From positions 372,001 through 436,000 of the forward strand of contig BMWJ01000002.1 in the NCBI GenBank assembly GCA_014651175.1: a DNA stretch of 64,000 nt, in the 5' to 3' direction. The translations under genes and the position numbers were made by a program. The DNA is from Streptomyces clavifer. Its GTDB lineage: Bacteria > Actinomycetota > Actinomycetes > Streptomycetales > Streptomycetaceae. Below are positions 55,140 to 63,620 of this stretch, piece after piece (the stretch's first letter is position 1; each line of letters starts with the position of its first letter). The notes beneath the pieces are model-generated. The model was not told the DNA's origin. It saw only the letters and a program-made list of their open reading frames with translations, and made no database searches.

Positions 55140-55784
55140 ATGGGTGGAGCGCGGCCGGACGGACGGGTCGAGCGGGGGAACCAGACCAGGCAGCTGGTCC
55201 TGGGGCGCGCGGTCCAGGTCGCTTCGACGGAGGGGCTGGAGGGCCTGTCGCTCGGCCGGCTCGCCACGGAGCTGAAGCTGAGCAAGAGCGGTGTCTTCGC
55301 GCTCTTCGGCTCCAAGGAGGAGCTGCAGCTCGCCACCGTACGGGCGGCCGTGACGGTCTTCGTCGATCACGTGCTGACCCCGACCCGGGCCGTGGACCCG
55401 GGGCTCGGTCGCGTGTGGCGGATGTGCGAGAGCTGGATCTCCTACTCGCAGCAGAGGGTGTTCCGCGGCGGCTGCTTCTTCTACGCCACCATCGCCGAGT
55501 TCGACTCGCGGGCGGGCAAGGTGCACGACGCACTGGCGTCCACGCAGACCGGCTGGGTGACGTTCGTGGAGGAGACGATCGAGGAGGCCCGGGTGCGCGG
55601 GGAACTGGCCGCGGACACGGACGTCTCCCAACTGGCTTTCGAGCTCATCGCGTTCATGGAGCTGGCCAACGCGGAGTCCGTCCTGCACAACAACAGCCCC
55701 GGTTACACGAAGGCGGCGCGGGCCATCCTGGGGCGGCTGCGCAGCGCGGCGACGGGTGTGACACCGCTGCCCGCCGCACCCTGA
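55140..55784 (+). CDS. TetR-family regulator
   Basis: The 214-residue protein has an N-terminal TetR HTH (about residues 14-60: RQLVLGRAVQVASTEGLEGL, then LATELKLSKSGVFALFGSKE) and a C-terminal helical ligand domain of the type found in PF16925/TetR_C_13, with FRGGCFFYATIAEFDSR. It is divergent from the DMT exporter and presumably represses it in the absence of a ligand. GGAG is 8-10 nt before the ATG. Confidence 0.9.
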   Translation: MGGARPDGRVERGNQTRQLVLGRAVQVASTEGLEGLSLGRLATELKLSKSGVFALFGSKEELQLATVRAAVTVFVDHVLTPTRAVDPGLGRVWRMCESWISYSQQRVFRGGCFFYATIAEFDSRAGKVHDALASTQTGWVTFVEETIEEARVRGELAADTDVSQLAFELIAFMELANAESVLHNNSPGYTKAARAILGRLRSAATGVTPLPAAP

Positions 55785-55856
55785 GCACCCGCACAACTGC
55801 CGTACCACCGCCGCGCGGCGCGCCCCGGGTGCCCGTACGGCCGCGCCCGCCGTGGC

Positions 55857-56480
55857 TCACGCGTCGAGTGCGAACGACCCGAACCGCGCGTGCCCGGCGG
55901 GCCGGTAGGTGTGGATCGCGACGCCGCTCGCGGTGGTCCGCGCACCGGTCAGCTCGAAGGCCGTCGGCGGGCCGCCGTCCGGGAGGAGCCGTTGGCCGCA
56001 CCCCAGGAAGACCGGGTGGACCAGCAGGTGGTACTCGTCGATGAGGTCGTACGGCATCAGTGACCGGGCGAGTGCGCCGCTGCCGTGGATCTGCAGCTCG
56101 CCCTCCTCCGTCCGCTCCTTCAGCCGGGCGACCTCGGCCGCGACGTCGCCCGGGACCACCGTGGTGTTCTCCCACTCCGGATCCCTCAGGGTCGTGGAGA
56201 CGACGTGCTTGGGCAGGGTGTTCAGCCGGGCTGCGATCCGGTCCTCCGGGTCGGTCACCCGGGGCCAGTAGGCCGAGAAGATGTCATAGGTACGCCGTCC
56301 GAGGAGGAAGGCGCCCGTGCGGTCGAAGACCTCGTGCATGAACGCCATCGTGTCCTCGTCCGCGAAGGGCACCATCCAGCCGCCGCACTCGAACCCGCCG
56401 CTGGAGTCCTCCTCGGGGCCGCCGGGAGCCTGCATGACGCCGTCGAGGGTCACGAACGCGGTGAGGGTCAGCTTCGCCAT
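55857..56480 (-). CDS. dihydrofolate reductase / RibD C-terminal family protein
   Basis: The 207-residue protein matches the RibD_C family (PF01872), a DHFR-like fold: MAKLTLTAFVTLDGVMQAPG, FLLGRRTYDIFSAYWP, LPKHVVSTTLRDPEWENT, and IHGSGALARSLMPYDLIDEY. Stand-alone actinobacterial members are thought to be NADPH-dependent reductases of unknown substrate and are frequently mislabelled as dihydrofolate reductase. It has no operon partner and is convergent with the TetR gene. Confidence 0.9.
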   Translation of the reverse strand: MAKLTLTAFVTLDGVMQAPGGPEEDSSGGFECGGWMVPFADEDTMAFMHEVFDRTGAFLLGRRTYDIFSAYWPRVTDPEDRIAARLNTLPKHVVSTTLRDPEWENTTVVPGDVAAEVARLKERTEEGELQIHGSGALARSLMPYDLIDEYHLLVHPVFLGCGQRLLPDGGPPTAFELTGARTTASGVAIHTYRPAGHARFGSFALDA

Positions 56481-56698
56481 GGTCCTGCTCCTTCACATCC
56501 CTGCCGGCGGGTCCCGGCATCCCGTGTGCCTGCACCTCTTCAGATCCCACTGTCGGACGGAACCCATCGGTGCGCCCGGTGGCGGGAGCCGCCCTCGGCG
56601 TCCGTTTCCCGCCGGTGTCCGCGGGCCCGGAGGACTTTCCTTGTCCTTGCCGCCGCCACACCGGCCCGGCGGCCTCCCCGGACGGACAGGAACCCGCC

Positions 56699-57454
56699 AT
56701 GACCAGCGACAACAACACGACCAGCAGCACCAGGACCGCGCTGGTGACCGGCGGGAGCCGGGGCATCGGTGCGGCGACCGCCCTGCGGCTCGCCCGGGAC
56801 GGCGCCGACGTCGTCCTCACGTACGTCCGGGACAAGGAGGCGGCCGAAGCCGTCGTGCGCCGGATAGAGGGCTACGGCCGCCGGGGCGTCGCCCTGCACT
56901 CCGACGCCGCCGACGCCGAGGCGCCGGCGGCGGCCGTGCACGAGGCGGCGGACGCGCTGGGCCGGCTCGACGTCCTCGTCAACAACGCGGGCATCGGTGT
57001 TCTCGGACCCATCGCGGACCTCACTGCGGCCGAGGTGGAACGGGTGCTCGCGGTCAACGTACGCGCGGTGTTCCTCGCCTGCCGTGCCGCGGCCGGCCGG
57101 ATGGCGGACGGGGGCCGCATCATCTCGGTCGGCACGGCTCTGAGCAGGTACGCAGGCGGCCCCGGCGGGACCCTGTACGCGATGAGCAAGTCCGCCCTGT
57201 CCGGCCTCACCAAGCCGCTCGCCCGGGAGCTCGGCCCGCGCGGCATCACGGTGAACCTGGTCCAGCCCGGCCCGGTCGACACCGGCCTGAACCCGGCGGA
57301 CGGACCGTTCGCGGCCGGCCAGCGCTCGGCCACCGCACTGGACCGCTTCGGCACCACGGAGGAAGTGGCCTCCCTGGTGGCCTACTTGGCGAGCTCCGAG
57401 GCGGCCTACATCACCGGTACGGAGGTGGTGGTGGACGGCGGTCACGCCGCGTAG
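56699..57454 (+). CDS. short-chain dehydrogenase (FabG-like)
   Basis: The 251-residue SDR has ALVTGGSRGIGAATALRLARD, VLVNNAGIGVLGP, a conserved Ser region (IISVGTALSRYAGGPG) and YAMSKSALSGLTKPL (Tyr-x-x-x-Lys). Terminal GTEVVVDGGHAA is typical of FabG-type enzymes. It probably prefers NADP. It lies 71 bp upstream of an aldo/keto reductase on the same strand and may be cotranscribed. Confidence 0.9.
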   Translation: MTSDNNTTSSTRTALVTGGSRGIGAATALRLARDGADVVLTYVRDKEAAEAVVRRIEGYGRRGVALHSDAADAEAPAAAVHEAADALGRLDVLVNNAGIGVLGPIADLTAAEVERVLAVNVRAVFLACRAAAGRMADGGRIISVGTALSRYAGGPGGTLYAMSKSALSGLTKPLARELGPRGITVNLVQPGPVDTGLNPADGPFAAGQRSATALDRFGTTEEVASLVAYLASSEAAYITGTEVVVDGGHAA

Positions 57455-57525
57455 CGCCCGCCGTGCTGCCCCGTTCCGCCGCCCGGCCTACGCTGGCAGG
57501 ACGCTACGGACCCGAAAGGCAGACC

Positions 57526-58362
57526 ATGAGCCAGACCCCGGCCCCGGTACACACCCTCAACGACGGCCGCACCATCCCCGCGGTGGGCCTCGGCACCTGG
57601 CCCCTCGACGACGAGGCGGCCGAGGCGGCCGTCGCCGGGGCACTGGGGCTGGGCTACCGGCTCGTGGACACGGCGCTGAACTACCGGAACGAGACCGGTA
57701 CGGGCCGCGGCATCGCCCGGGGCGGCGTACCGCGCGAGGACCTCTTCGTCACCACCAAGGTGCCCGGCCGCCACCACGGGTACGAGGAGACACTGGCCTC
57801 GTTCGAGGAGTCACGGAGCAATCTGGGGCTGGAGTACGTCGACCTCTACCTCATCCACTGGCCGCTGCCGCGCGTGGGCAGGTACGTGGACACCTGGAAG
57901 GCGATGATCAAGCTCCGCGAGGACGGTCTCGTCCGGTCCATCGGCGTCTCCAACTTCACGGCGGCCCACCTGGACCGGCTGGAGCGGGAGACGGGCGTGG
58001 TGCCCGCCGTGAACCAGATCGAGATGCATCCCCTGCTCCCCCAGCAGGAACTGCGTGCGGTGCACGCCGCCAAGGGCATCGTCACGGAGAGCTGGAGCCC
58101 GCTGGCCCGTGGCCGCCAGGTGCTGGAGGACCCGGCGGTGGTGGCCGCCGCCGAGGCGCACGGGGTGACGCCGGGCCAGGTGGTGCTGCGGTGGCACACC
58201 CAGCTGGGCGCGGTGCCGATCCCGAAGTCCGCCGATCCCGGACGGCAGCGGGAGAACCTGGACCTGTTCGGCTTCGAGCTGACGCCGGAGGAGCTCGAGC
58301 GGATCGGGTCCCGGCCGTCGCACCGCTTCGGCGGCGACCCGGAGACCCACGAGGAGTTCTGA
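57526..58362 (+). CDS. aldo/keto reductase
   Basis: The 278-residue enzyme (PF00248) has the catalytic tetrad: Asp and Tyr in LVDTALNYRNETGTG, Lys in VTTKVPGRHHG and His in YLIHWPLPR. The C-terminal IPKSADPGRQRENLDLFGF binds the NADPH 2'-phosphate. It resembles 2,5-diketo-D-gluconic acid reductases and other detoxifying AKRs. The region before its ATG has AAAGGCAG as ribosome site. Confidence 0.93.
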   Translation: MSQTPAPVHTLNDGRTIPAVGLGTWPLDDEAAEAAVAGALGLGYRLVDTALNYRNETGTGRGIARGGVPREDLFVTTKVPGRHHGYEETLASFEESRSNLGLEYVDLYLIHWPLPRVGRYVDTWKAMIKLREDGLVRSIGVSNFTAAHLDRLERETGVVPAVNQIEMHPLLPQQELRAVHAAKGIVTESWSPLARGRQVLEDPAVVAAAEAHGVTPGQVVLRWHTQLGAVPIPKSADPGRQRENLDLFGFELTPEELERIGSRPSHRFGGDPETHEEF

Positions 58363-58422
58363 CCGTCACCGTGGAGCGCAGTCGAGGATTGGGAAGCCGG
58401 CTCACGAACCCCGGCCTCCGGG

Positions 58423-58611
58423 TCAGTGCCGGTCGACCGCTCGTGCCGGCTCGACGAGCCACCCGACCGTGCTGAGCGGGACGGGCGGCTCGACCTCCAG
58501 GCCGAGTTCGGCCGGCCCGGTGATGGAGTCGAGCTCCTCGGCGGGAAGCGCGAGCAGCTCGCGGAGCTCGCCTGCGAGCTGGGCCACCAGGCCCGGGTCG
58601 GTGCTGTCCAC
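58423..58611 (-). CDS. small 62-residue ORF, doubtful
   Basis: The GTG-started frame gives DSTDPGLVAQLAGELRELLA followed by acidic residues and a WLVEPARAV segment. It directly follows a TAG stop of another short minus frame (ending MPDEFEDHEAALQD), so both may be fragments of one decayed gene. I recognise no family. Other sequence between 58363 and 58722 shows no gene. Confidence 0.3.
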   Translation of the reverse strand: MDSTDPGLVAQLAGELRELLALPAEELDSITGPAELGLEVEPPVPLSTVGWLVEPARAVDRH

Positions 58612-58722
58612 CTAGTCCTGGAGCGCGGCCTCGTGGTCCTCGAACTCGTCCGGCATGTCCTGCGCGTACCAGCCCCTGCCGCGGAGGAGGATCGGGCAGG
58701 GGTGGCGGTCTACGCTCGCGCC

Positions 58723-59118
58723 ATGACGATCACCTATGAGTGGCGGGGCGGCTTCGACAACGTCGCAGTCAATGCGCTGCACGCAGAGGGCTTCAACCAT
58801 CCGACCCGGGATGTCGATTGGTTGACCCGGGTGCAACGCCACAGCCTCGGATGGGTCTGTGCACGTGATGACGGTGACCTCGTCGGCTTCGTCAACGTCG
58901 TGTGGGACGGCGGCGTTCACGCATTCATCCTCGACACTGTGGTCGCGGGAGGCAGGCGCCGGTCCGGGATCGGAGCCGACCTCATCGCCGAGGCCGCCCG
59001 GCAAGCCCGCGAAGCCGGATGCACGTGGCTGCACGTCGACTTCGAGGACGACCTGCGGCCGTTCTACTTCGACGCCTGCGGGTTCACACCGACAACGGCC
59101 GGTCTCATCGCGCTCTGA
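58723..59118 (+). CDS. GNAT-family N-acetyltransferase
   Basis: The 131-residue protein (PF00583) has the acetyl-CoA motif VVAGGRRRSGIGADLIAEAA (Q/R-x-x-G-x-G/A) and downstream WLHVDFEDDLRPFYFDACGF. Substrate unknown; such small GNATs acetylate amines, aminoglycosides or peptides. The ATG at 58723 follows TACGCT (58711-58716), which resembles a -10 box, so the gene may be leaderless. The open frame continues upstream without homology. Confidence 0.87.
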   Translation: MTITYEWRGGFDNVAVNALHAEGFNHPTRDVDWLTRVQRHSLGWVCARDDGDLVGFVNVVWDGGVHAFILDTVVAGGRRRSGIGADLIAEAARQAREAGCTWLHVDFEDDLRPFYFDACGFTPTTAGLIAL

Positions 59119-59488
59119 GCCGCCTCGCTGCGCGACGCCCGAGCGCACCGCCGCCGAGCTAGAGCAGCGATGGCGCACCCTGCAGGCTGCGGTATTCGAT
59201 CAGCTCACGCCGCTCCATGCGATCCTTCTTTCGCTCAGCCGTCATTCGGCCGTCGGATTCCTGGGGTCGGCCGGCATGGACGTCAAGACGGTGAAGGGCG
59301 GACACGCGAGCGGCACCACCGCTCCACGTACACCGCGCACACCACGTGCACCACGGCAGCCCGGGCGCCGATGACGCCGCCCCGGCCGGGGGAACGAGGG
59401 GCCGACGCAGCGCGCCTGCCCGCGCCGACGACCTCGACGTCCCGCCACCCGGCGCGAGGAGCGCACCCCCGCCCGTGCGGGTGCCGCC
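59119..59488. other. 370-bp region without a supported gene
   Basis: One plus frame reads AAELEQRWRTLQAAVFDQL then LSLSRHSAVGFLG near 59150-59280, which looks protein-like but lacks a start, a stop context or a recognised family; it may be decayed coding DNA. No terminator stem stands out. Confidence 0.3.
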
Positions 59489-59818
59489 CTACCGGTTGCG
59501 CGGGGTGACCTCCGCCATCCGGGACCAGTCGTCGCCCGGCACGTCGACGTTGATGATCTCCGGGACCTCGGCGACCAGCTCGGACATGGTGTCGATCGCC
59601 TGCTTGAAGTGGTCGGAGTTCACGTGCGCCACGCCCGCCTCCTGCGAGGCGAAGGCTTCGAGCAGGACGAACTGGTCGGGGTTCTCGACACTGTACGACC
59701 ACTCGAAGAAGAGGTTGCCCGGCTCCTCACGGGTGGCCAGGGTGAACGCGTCGACGGCCGGCAGCCAGTTGTCGCGCTCGGCGGTGCGGACGGTGAACTT
59801 GACGGCGATGAAGATCAT
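59489..59818 (-). CDS. antibiotic-biosynthesis-monooxygenase-like (ABM) quinol oxygenase
   Basis: The 109-residue protein is a ferredoxin-like ABM domain (PF03992): MIFIAVKFTVR, then PGNLFFEWSYSVENPDQFVL and HVNSDHFKQAIDTM. Such cofactor-free enzymes (YgiN-like) oxidise quinols or polyketide quinones and often protect against oxidative stress. The ATG at 59818 is where homology begins; a longer frame upstream lacks it. It is downstream of and on the same strand as alc, but separated by a terminator. Confidence 0.88.
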   Translation of the reverse strand: MIFIAVKFTVRTAERDNWLPAVDAFTLATREEPGNLFFEWSYSVENPDQFVLLEAFASQEAGVAHVNSDHFKQAIDTMSELVAEVPEIINVDVPGDDWSRMAEVTPRNR

Positions 59819-59884
59819 GGGCAACTCCTGGTCGGGGCCGGTGTCCCTCGGATCGGGCACCGACCAGGCTCCCATATGCCTACA

Positions 59885-59931
59885 GGGCGGGCCCGTCCGG
59901 CACACCCGGGTGCCGCCGGACGGGCCCGCCC
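59885..59931 (-). terminator. strong terminator after alc
   Basis: A perfect 17-bp stem, GGGCGGGCCCGTCCGGC (59885-59901) with its complement at 59915-59931, encloses a 13-nt loop that contains CACCCGGGTG. It begins 10 nt past the alc stop codon. Confidence 0.8.
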
Positions 59932-59941
59932 CGGGGAACCG

Positions 59942-61057
59942 TTATCCGCCGAGCTCCTGGTGACGGGCCGCCAGTCGCGCCGCGCCGGCCTCGGTGAGCG
60001 AGCCGAAGAGCCGCAGCCGTGAGATCCCGCCGTCCGGGAAGATGTCGATCCGCACCCGAGTGCCGCACACGGGCTCCGGCAGGACGAAGCGGTGGTTGGT
60101 GTCGGGCTGCAGCCGGGTGCGGGGCAGGATCTCGGTCCACTCCTCGCCCTCCCCGTCGCTCACCGACAGCGTCGCCCAGCCCGCCGCGTTGCCCTTGAGG
60201 TAGGCCGTGTCGATCTCGACCGCGCGGATCTCCGAGCGTGCGGCCAGCCGGTAGCGGATCCAGTCGTTGCCCTTGTCCCGCCGGCGGCGGGTCTCCCAGC
60301 CGCCGTCCATCTTGTGCGAGCGGCCCGGCGCGACGGTGTTCGTGGCCGGGGAGTAGAAGCGGTCGGAGGCGTCCTCGACCTGTCCGCCGTTCTCCAGGGC
60401 GGCGAGGTCGAACGTACCGAGGGCCGCGAGCCAGGCGGGGTCGGGGACTGCCTCGCCGTACACCCGCAGGCGTGCGATCCCCCCGTCCGGGTGCTGGTTG
60501 AGGCGGAGGTGGGTGAAGCGCTGCTCGGCGTCGACCACGAAGCCGTTGGCCGCGTGGCCGCCGACGGCCGTACGGGGTACGAGGGGCGTCCACGCCACAC
60601 CGGGCGCCAGAAGGTCCTCGGGGGACGGCGATCCGGGGAGGGAGGTCGCCTCGACCGAGACGGACTGCGGGTAGTTGCCGCGGAAGTGGGCGGTGTCGAC
60701 GACCAGTCCGCGGACGACTCCGGGTGCGCCCAGGCGTATGAGGGCCCAGTCGTGGTCCTCGTCGGTGGGGTGGGGCTCGGTGGCGCCCGCACCGCGTCGG
60801 CGGCGGGTCTCCCAGCCGTCCATGATCTTGCCCTTGTGGCCGAAGCGCTCCGGGTCGAACTCCGCGGGCCCAGGCTTCAGCAGGTTCTCGCGTTCGGCGA
60901 AGAACTCGTCGTTGGCGGCGACGACGCCCGCGCCCAGCCGCCGGTCGGCGAGGTCGAGGAGCGAGATGAAGGGAAAGTCCGCGGTGCGGTAGTCGGCGTA
61001 CGGGTCGCCGCCTCCGTACGGGCTCGCGTCGCCGGTGAAGTGCCGTGTCGGCGTCAT
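59942..61057 (-). CDS. alc: allantoicase
   Basis: The 371-residue enzyme (PF03561) hydrolyses allantoate to ureidoglycolate and urea. It has the two homologous jelly-roll repeats typical of the family: DGWETRRRRGAGATEPH with DWALIRLGAPGVV in the first, and GGWETRRRRDKGNDWIRYRL in the second, plus VVDTAHFRGNYPQ and IDTAYLKGNAAG. Its ATG lies 3 bp after the allB stop, so the two genes are cotranscribed. Together they convert allantoin to ureidoglycolate. Confidence 0.96.
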   Translation of the reverse strand: MTPTRHFTGDASPYGGGDPYADYRTADFPFISLLDLADRRLGAGVVAANDEFFAERENLLKPGPAEFDPERFGHKGKIMDGWETRRRRGAGATEPHPTDEDHDWALIRLGAPGVVRGLVVDTAHFRGNYPQSVSVEATSLPGSPSPEDLLAPGVAWTPLVPRTAVGGHAANGFVVDAEQRFTHLRLNQHPDGGIARLRVYGEAVPDPAWLAALGTFDLAALENGGQVEDASDRFYSPATNTVAPGRSHKMDGGWETRRRRDKGNDWIRYRLAARSEIRAVEIDTAYLKGNAAGWATLSVSDGEGEEWTEILPRTRLQPDTNHRFVLPEPVCGTRVRIDIFPDGGISRLRLFGSLTEAGAARLAARHQELGG

Positions 61058-61060
61058 GGT

Positions 61061-62428
61061 TCAGTGGTTCCTTTCGAGGAGGCGGCCGGTGGGCCCGGCG
61101 AGTACGCCGTCGGCCGCGATCCGCTGCCCGCGCAGCCAGGTCGACCTGACGACGCCGTACAGCGTCCGGCCCGCGTAGGCGGTCACCTGGTTGCGGTGGA
61201 ACAGCTCGGCCGGGTCGACGGTGAAGGACGCGTCGGGGTCCAGGACGGCGAAGTCCGCGTCGCGGCCCGCCTCGATGGCGCCCTTGCGGGTGAGTCCGGC
61301 GAGGCCGGCGGGGGCGGCGGACATCCATCGGGCGACGTCGTCGAGGGTGTGGCCGCGCCGGCGCGCCTCGGTCCAGACGGCGGGCAGACCCAGCTGCAGG
61401 GAGGAGATGCCGCCCCAGGCGGAGGCGAAGTCCGGCGTCTTCAGATCGGTGGTGCAGGGCGAGTGGTCGGAGACGATGCAGTCGATCGTGCCGTCGGCCA
61501 GCCCGGCCCAGAGCGCGTCCTGGTTGGCGGCCTCCCGGATGGGCGGGCAGCACTTGAACTCCGTCGCGCCGTCGGGGACTTCCTCGGCCGTGAGAGTGAG
61601 GAAGTGCGGGCAGGACTCGACGGTGACCTGGACGCCCTCGCGTCTGGCCTCGGAGATCAGCGGCAGGGCGTCGGCGGAGGAGAGGTGCAGGACGTGGACG
61701 CGGGCGTTCAGTCGCCGCGCATGGGCGATGAGGCCCTCGATCGCCGTGTTCTCCGCGTCGCGCGGCCGTGAGGCGAGGAAGTCGGCGTAGGCGGGTCCGC
61801 CCTGCTGCGGGGCGGACGCCAGGTGGTGGGGGTCCTCGGCGTGCACGATGAGGAGTCCCCCGAAGCCGGTGATCTCGGCCATGGACCGGGCCAGCTGCTC
61901 CTGGTCCAGCTCGGGGAACTCCTCGACGCCGGAGGGCGAGAGGAAGCACTTGAAGCCGAAGACTCCCGCCTCGTACAGCGGCCGCAGGTCCTTCGTGTTG
62001 GACGGGATCGCGCCGCCCCAGAAACCGGTGTCGATGTGCGCCTTGGACGCGGCCACCCGCTGCTTCGTGCGCAGGTGCTCGACGGTCGTGGTCGGCGGGA
62101 GCGAGTTGAGCGGCATGTCCAGCAGGGTCGTGATGCCACCCGCCGCCGCGGCCCGCGTGGCGGTCCAGAAGCCCTCCCACTCGGTGCGGCCGGGGTCGTT
62201 CACATGGACGTGGGTGTCGACGAGGCCGGGCAGCAGCACGTCGTCACCGAAGTCCTCCAGACGGGCACCGGCGGGCACCCCGGTGTCGTACGGGAGGACG
62301 GCCTCGATCACCCCGCCGGCCACGACGACCGCGGCGGCACGGGTCCCCTCGGGGGTGACGACACGGGTGGAGCGCAGCACCAGCCCCACGTCCGCCTCCG
62401 TCTCCGCTTTCGCATCCGCACCGGCCAC
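61061..62428 (-). CDS. allB: allantoinase
   Basis: The 455-residue cyclic amidohydrolase opens allantoin to allantoate. Binuclear-metal ligands are visible: [19 protein letters not shown], the carboxylated Lys in [38 protein letters not shown] and [12 protein letters not shown]. The GTG at 62428 gives the usual family length and follows GAGGAAG. An in-frame ATG at 62485 would put the operator at 62448-62464 inside the coding sequence, which is less likely. It is the first gene of an allB-alc unit. Confidence 0.95.
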   Translation of the reverse strand: MAGADAKAETEADVGLVLRSTRVVTPEGTRAAAVVVAGGVIEAVLPYDTGVPAGARLEDFGDDVLLPGLVDTHVHVNDPGRTEWEGFWTATRAAAAGGITTLLDMPLNSLPPTTTVEHLRTKQRVAASKAHIDTGFWGGAIPSNTKDLRPLYEAGVFGFKCFLSPSGVEEFPELDQEQLARSMAEITGFGGLLIVHAEDPHHLASAPQQGGPAYADFLASRPRDAENTAIEGLIAHARRLNARVHVLHLSSADALPLISEARREGVQVTVESCPHFLTLTAEEVPDGATEFKCCPPIREAANQDALWAGLADGTIDCIVSDHSPCTTDLKTPDFASAWGGISSLQLGLPAVWTEARRRGHTLDDVARWMSAAPAGLAGLTRKGAIEAGRDADFAVLDPDASFTVDPAELFHRNQVTAYAGRTLYGVVRSTWLRGQRIAADGVLAGPTGRLLERNH

Positions 62429-62447
62429 GCGCGCCCCTTCCTCAGAA

Positions 62448-62464
62448 TTCAACGAACTGTTGAA
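62448..62464. promoter_or_regulatory. palindromic operator before allB
   Basis: TTCAAC-GAACT-GTTGAA is a perfect 6-bp inverted repeat with a 5-bp centre, 20-36 nt upstream of the allB GTG. It is a probable binding site of the IclR-type regulator encoded next door. Confidence 0.65.
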
Positions 62465-62573
62465 GGAGTCTTCACTCGGGGACACGGCCCGTCAAGACCC
62501 CACCCTCCCCTCGGGACCCCCAGAAGACCACTCGCACCACCCGGAGGGTATTTCCACAAAGTAAAAGTTCAAT

Positions 62574-62587
62574 TTCGGCATACGGAA
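62574..62587. promoter_or_regulatory. IclR-type operator between allB and regulator
   Basis: TTCGGCATACGGAA is a palindrome of the TTC-CG-AT-CG-GAA type seen with IclR-family regulators. It lies in the AT-rich part of the divergent interval, where both promoters are expected. Confidence 0.6.
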
Positions 62588-62761
62588 CGTAGAATGCCGC
62601 CAGGAGTGGCCCGCGAGCCCGCGGCCGGGCTGCGGACCCGACCGCCGACAACGGGACAGAACGGGTCCTGACCGGCAAGGACGCCGCACCGGGAGCAGTG
62701 GGCCGATCGGGAACAGCCCGGTAGGCTGCTGCCTTGCCCCTGCCTCGAAAGGACCGTTGAC

Positions 62762-63565
62762 GTGCCGCCGTCCCACGCCAGCACTTCCGACTCCAAGCCC
62801 GCCGGCTCCAGCGGCGGGGTGCAGTCCCTCGAACGCGCCTTCGATCTGTTGGAGCGCATGGCGGATGCCGGGGGCGAGGTCGGCCTCAGCGAGCTCTCCG
62901 CGAGCAGTGGGCTCCCGCTGCCGACCATCCACCGGCTGATGCGCACCCTCGTGGTGGCCGGATACGTGCGCCAGCAGCCCAACCGGCGCTACGCGCTGGG
63001 CCCGCGCCTGATCCGGCTCGGCGAGTCCGCGTCCCGGCTGCTGGGCACCTGGGCACGGCCCTACCTCCAGCGGCTCGTCGAGGAGACCGGCGAGACGGCG
63101 AACATGGCGCTGCTCGACGGGGACGAGATCGTGTACGTCGCCCAGGTGCCCTCGAAGCACTCGATGCGGATGTTCACCGAGGTGGGCCGCCGGGTGCTCC
63201 CGCACTCCACGGGTGTGGGCAAGGCCCTGCTGGCGAACACACCGGCCGACGAGGTCCGGGCGCTGCTGGCCCGTACGGGCATGCCCGCGGCCACCGAGAA
63301 GACGATCACCACCCCGGACGGCTTCCTGGACGCGCTGGAGCAGGTGCGCAGGGCGGGCTACGCGGTGGACGACAACGAGCAGGAGATCGGGGTGCGCTGC
63401 CTCGCCGTGTCGGTGCCCAACTCCCCCACCTCGGCCGCCCTCTCCATCTCCGGTCCGGCGGGGCGGGTGACGGAGGCGGCGACGGAGCGGATCGTGCCGA
63501 TCCTGCAGCAGACCGCGAAGGAGCTCTCCGAGGCACTGGCCAGCAGCGGCGGCGCGGCGGGCTGA
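62762..63565 (+). CDS. allR: IclR-family regulator (AllR-like)
   Basis: The 267-residue regulator has an N-terminal winged HTH (about residues 20-80: GVQSLERAFDLLERMADAGG, then SSGLPLPTIHRLMRTLVVAG) and the IclR effector domain (PF01614), for example RRVLPHSTGVGKALLANTP and GYAVDDNEQEIGVRCLAV. Its position next to allB and alc, and the palindromes between them, point to an AllR-type repressor of purine/allantoin catabolism that responds to allantoate or glyoxylate-like ligands. Start GTG with AAAGGA upstream. Confidence 0.9.
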   Translation: MPPSHASTSDSKPAGSSGGVQSLERAFDLLERMADAGGEVGLSELSASSGLPLPTIHRLMRTLVVAGYVRQQPNRRYALGPRLIRLGESASRLLGTWARPYLQRLVEETGETANMALLDGDEIVYVAQVPSKHSMRMFTEVGRRVLPHSTGVGKALLANTPADEVRALLARTGMPAATEKTITTPDGFLDALEQVRRAGYAVDDNEQEIGVRCLAVSVPNSPTSAALSISGPAGRVTEAATERIVPILQQTAKELSEALASSGGAAG

Positions 63566-63620
63566 CCCCCGGAGCGGGTGAAGGGTCCCGACGCCCGTTC
63601 CGGGTGCCTGGTCCCGCGCT

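Noticed and set aside
58612-59178. 188-codon minus-strand frame opposite the GNAT gene
   Set aside because: The GNAT motif on the plus strand is clear; only the last residues of the minus frame lie outside it and they match nothing.
62429-62485. Longer allantoinase starting at ATG 62485
   Set aside because: It would add an unusual Ser-rich leader, lacks a ribosome site and would place the operator inside the coding region.
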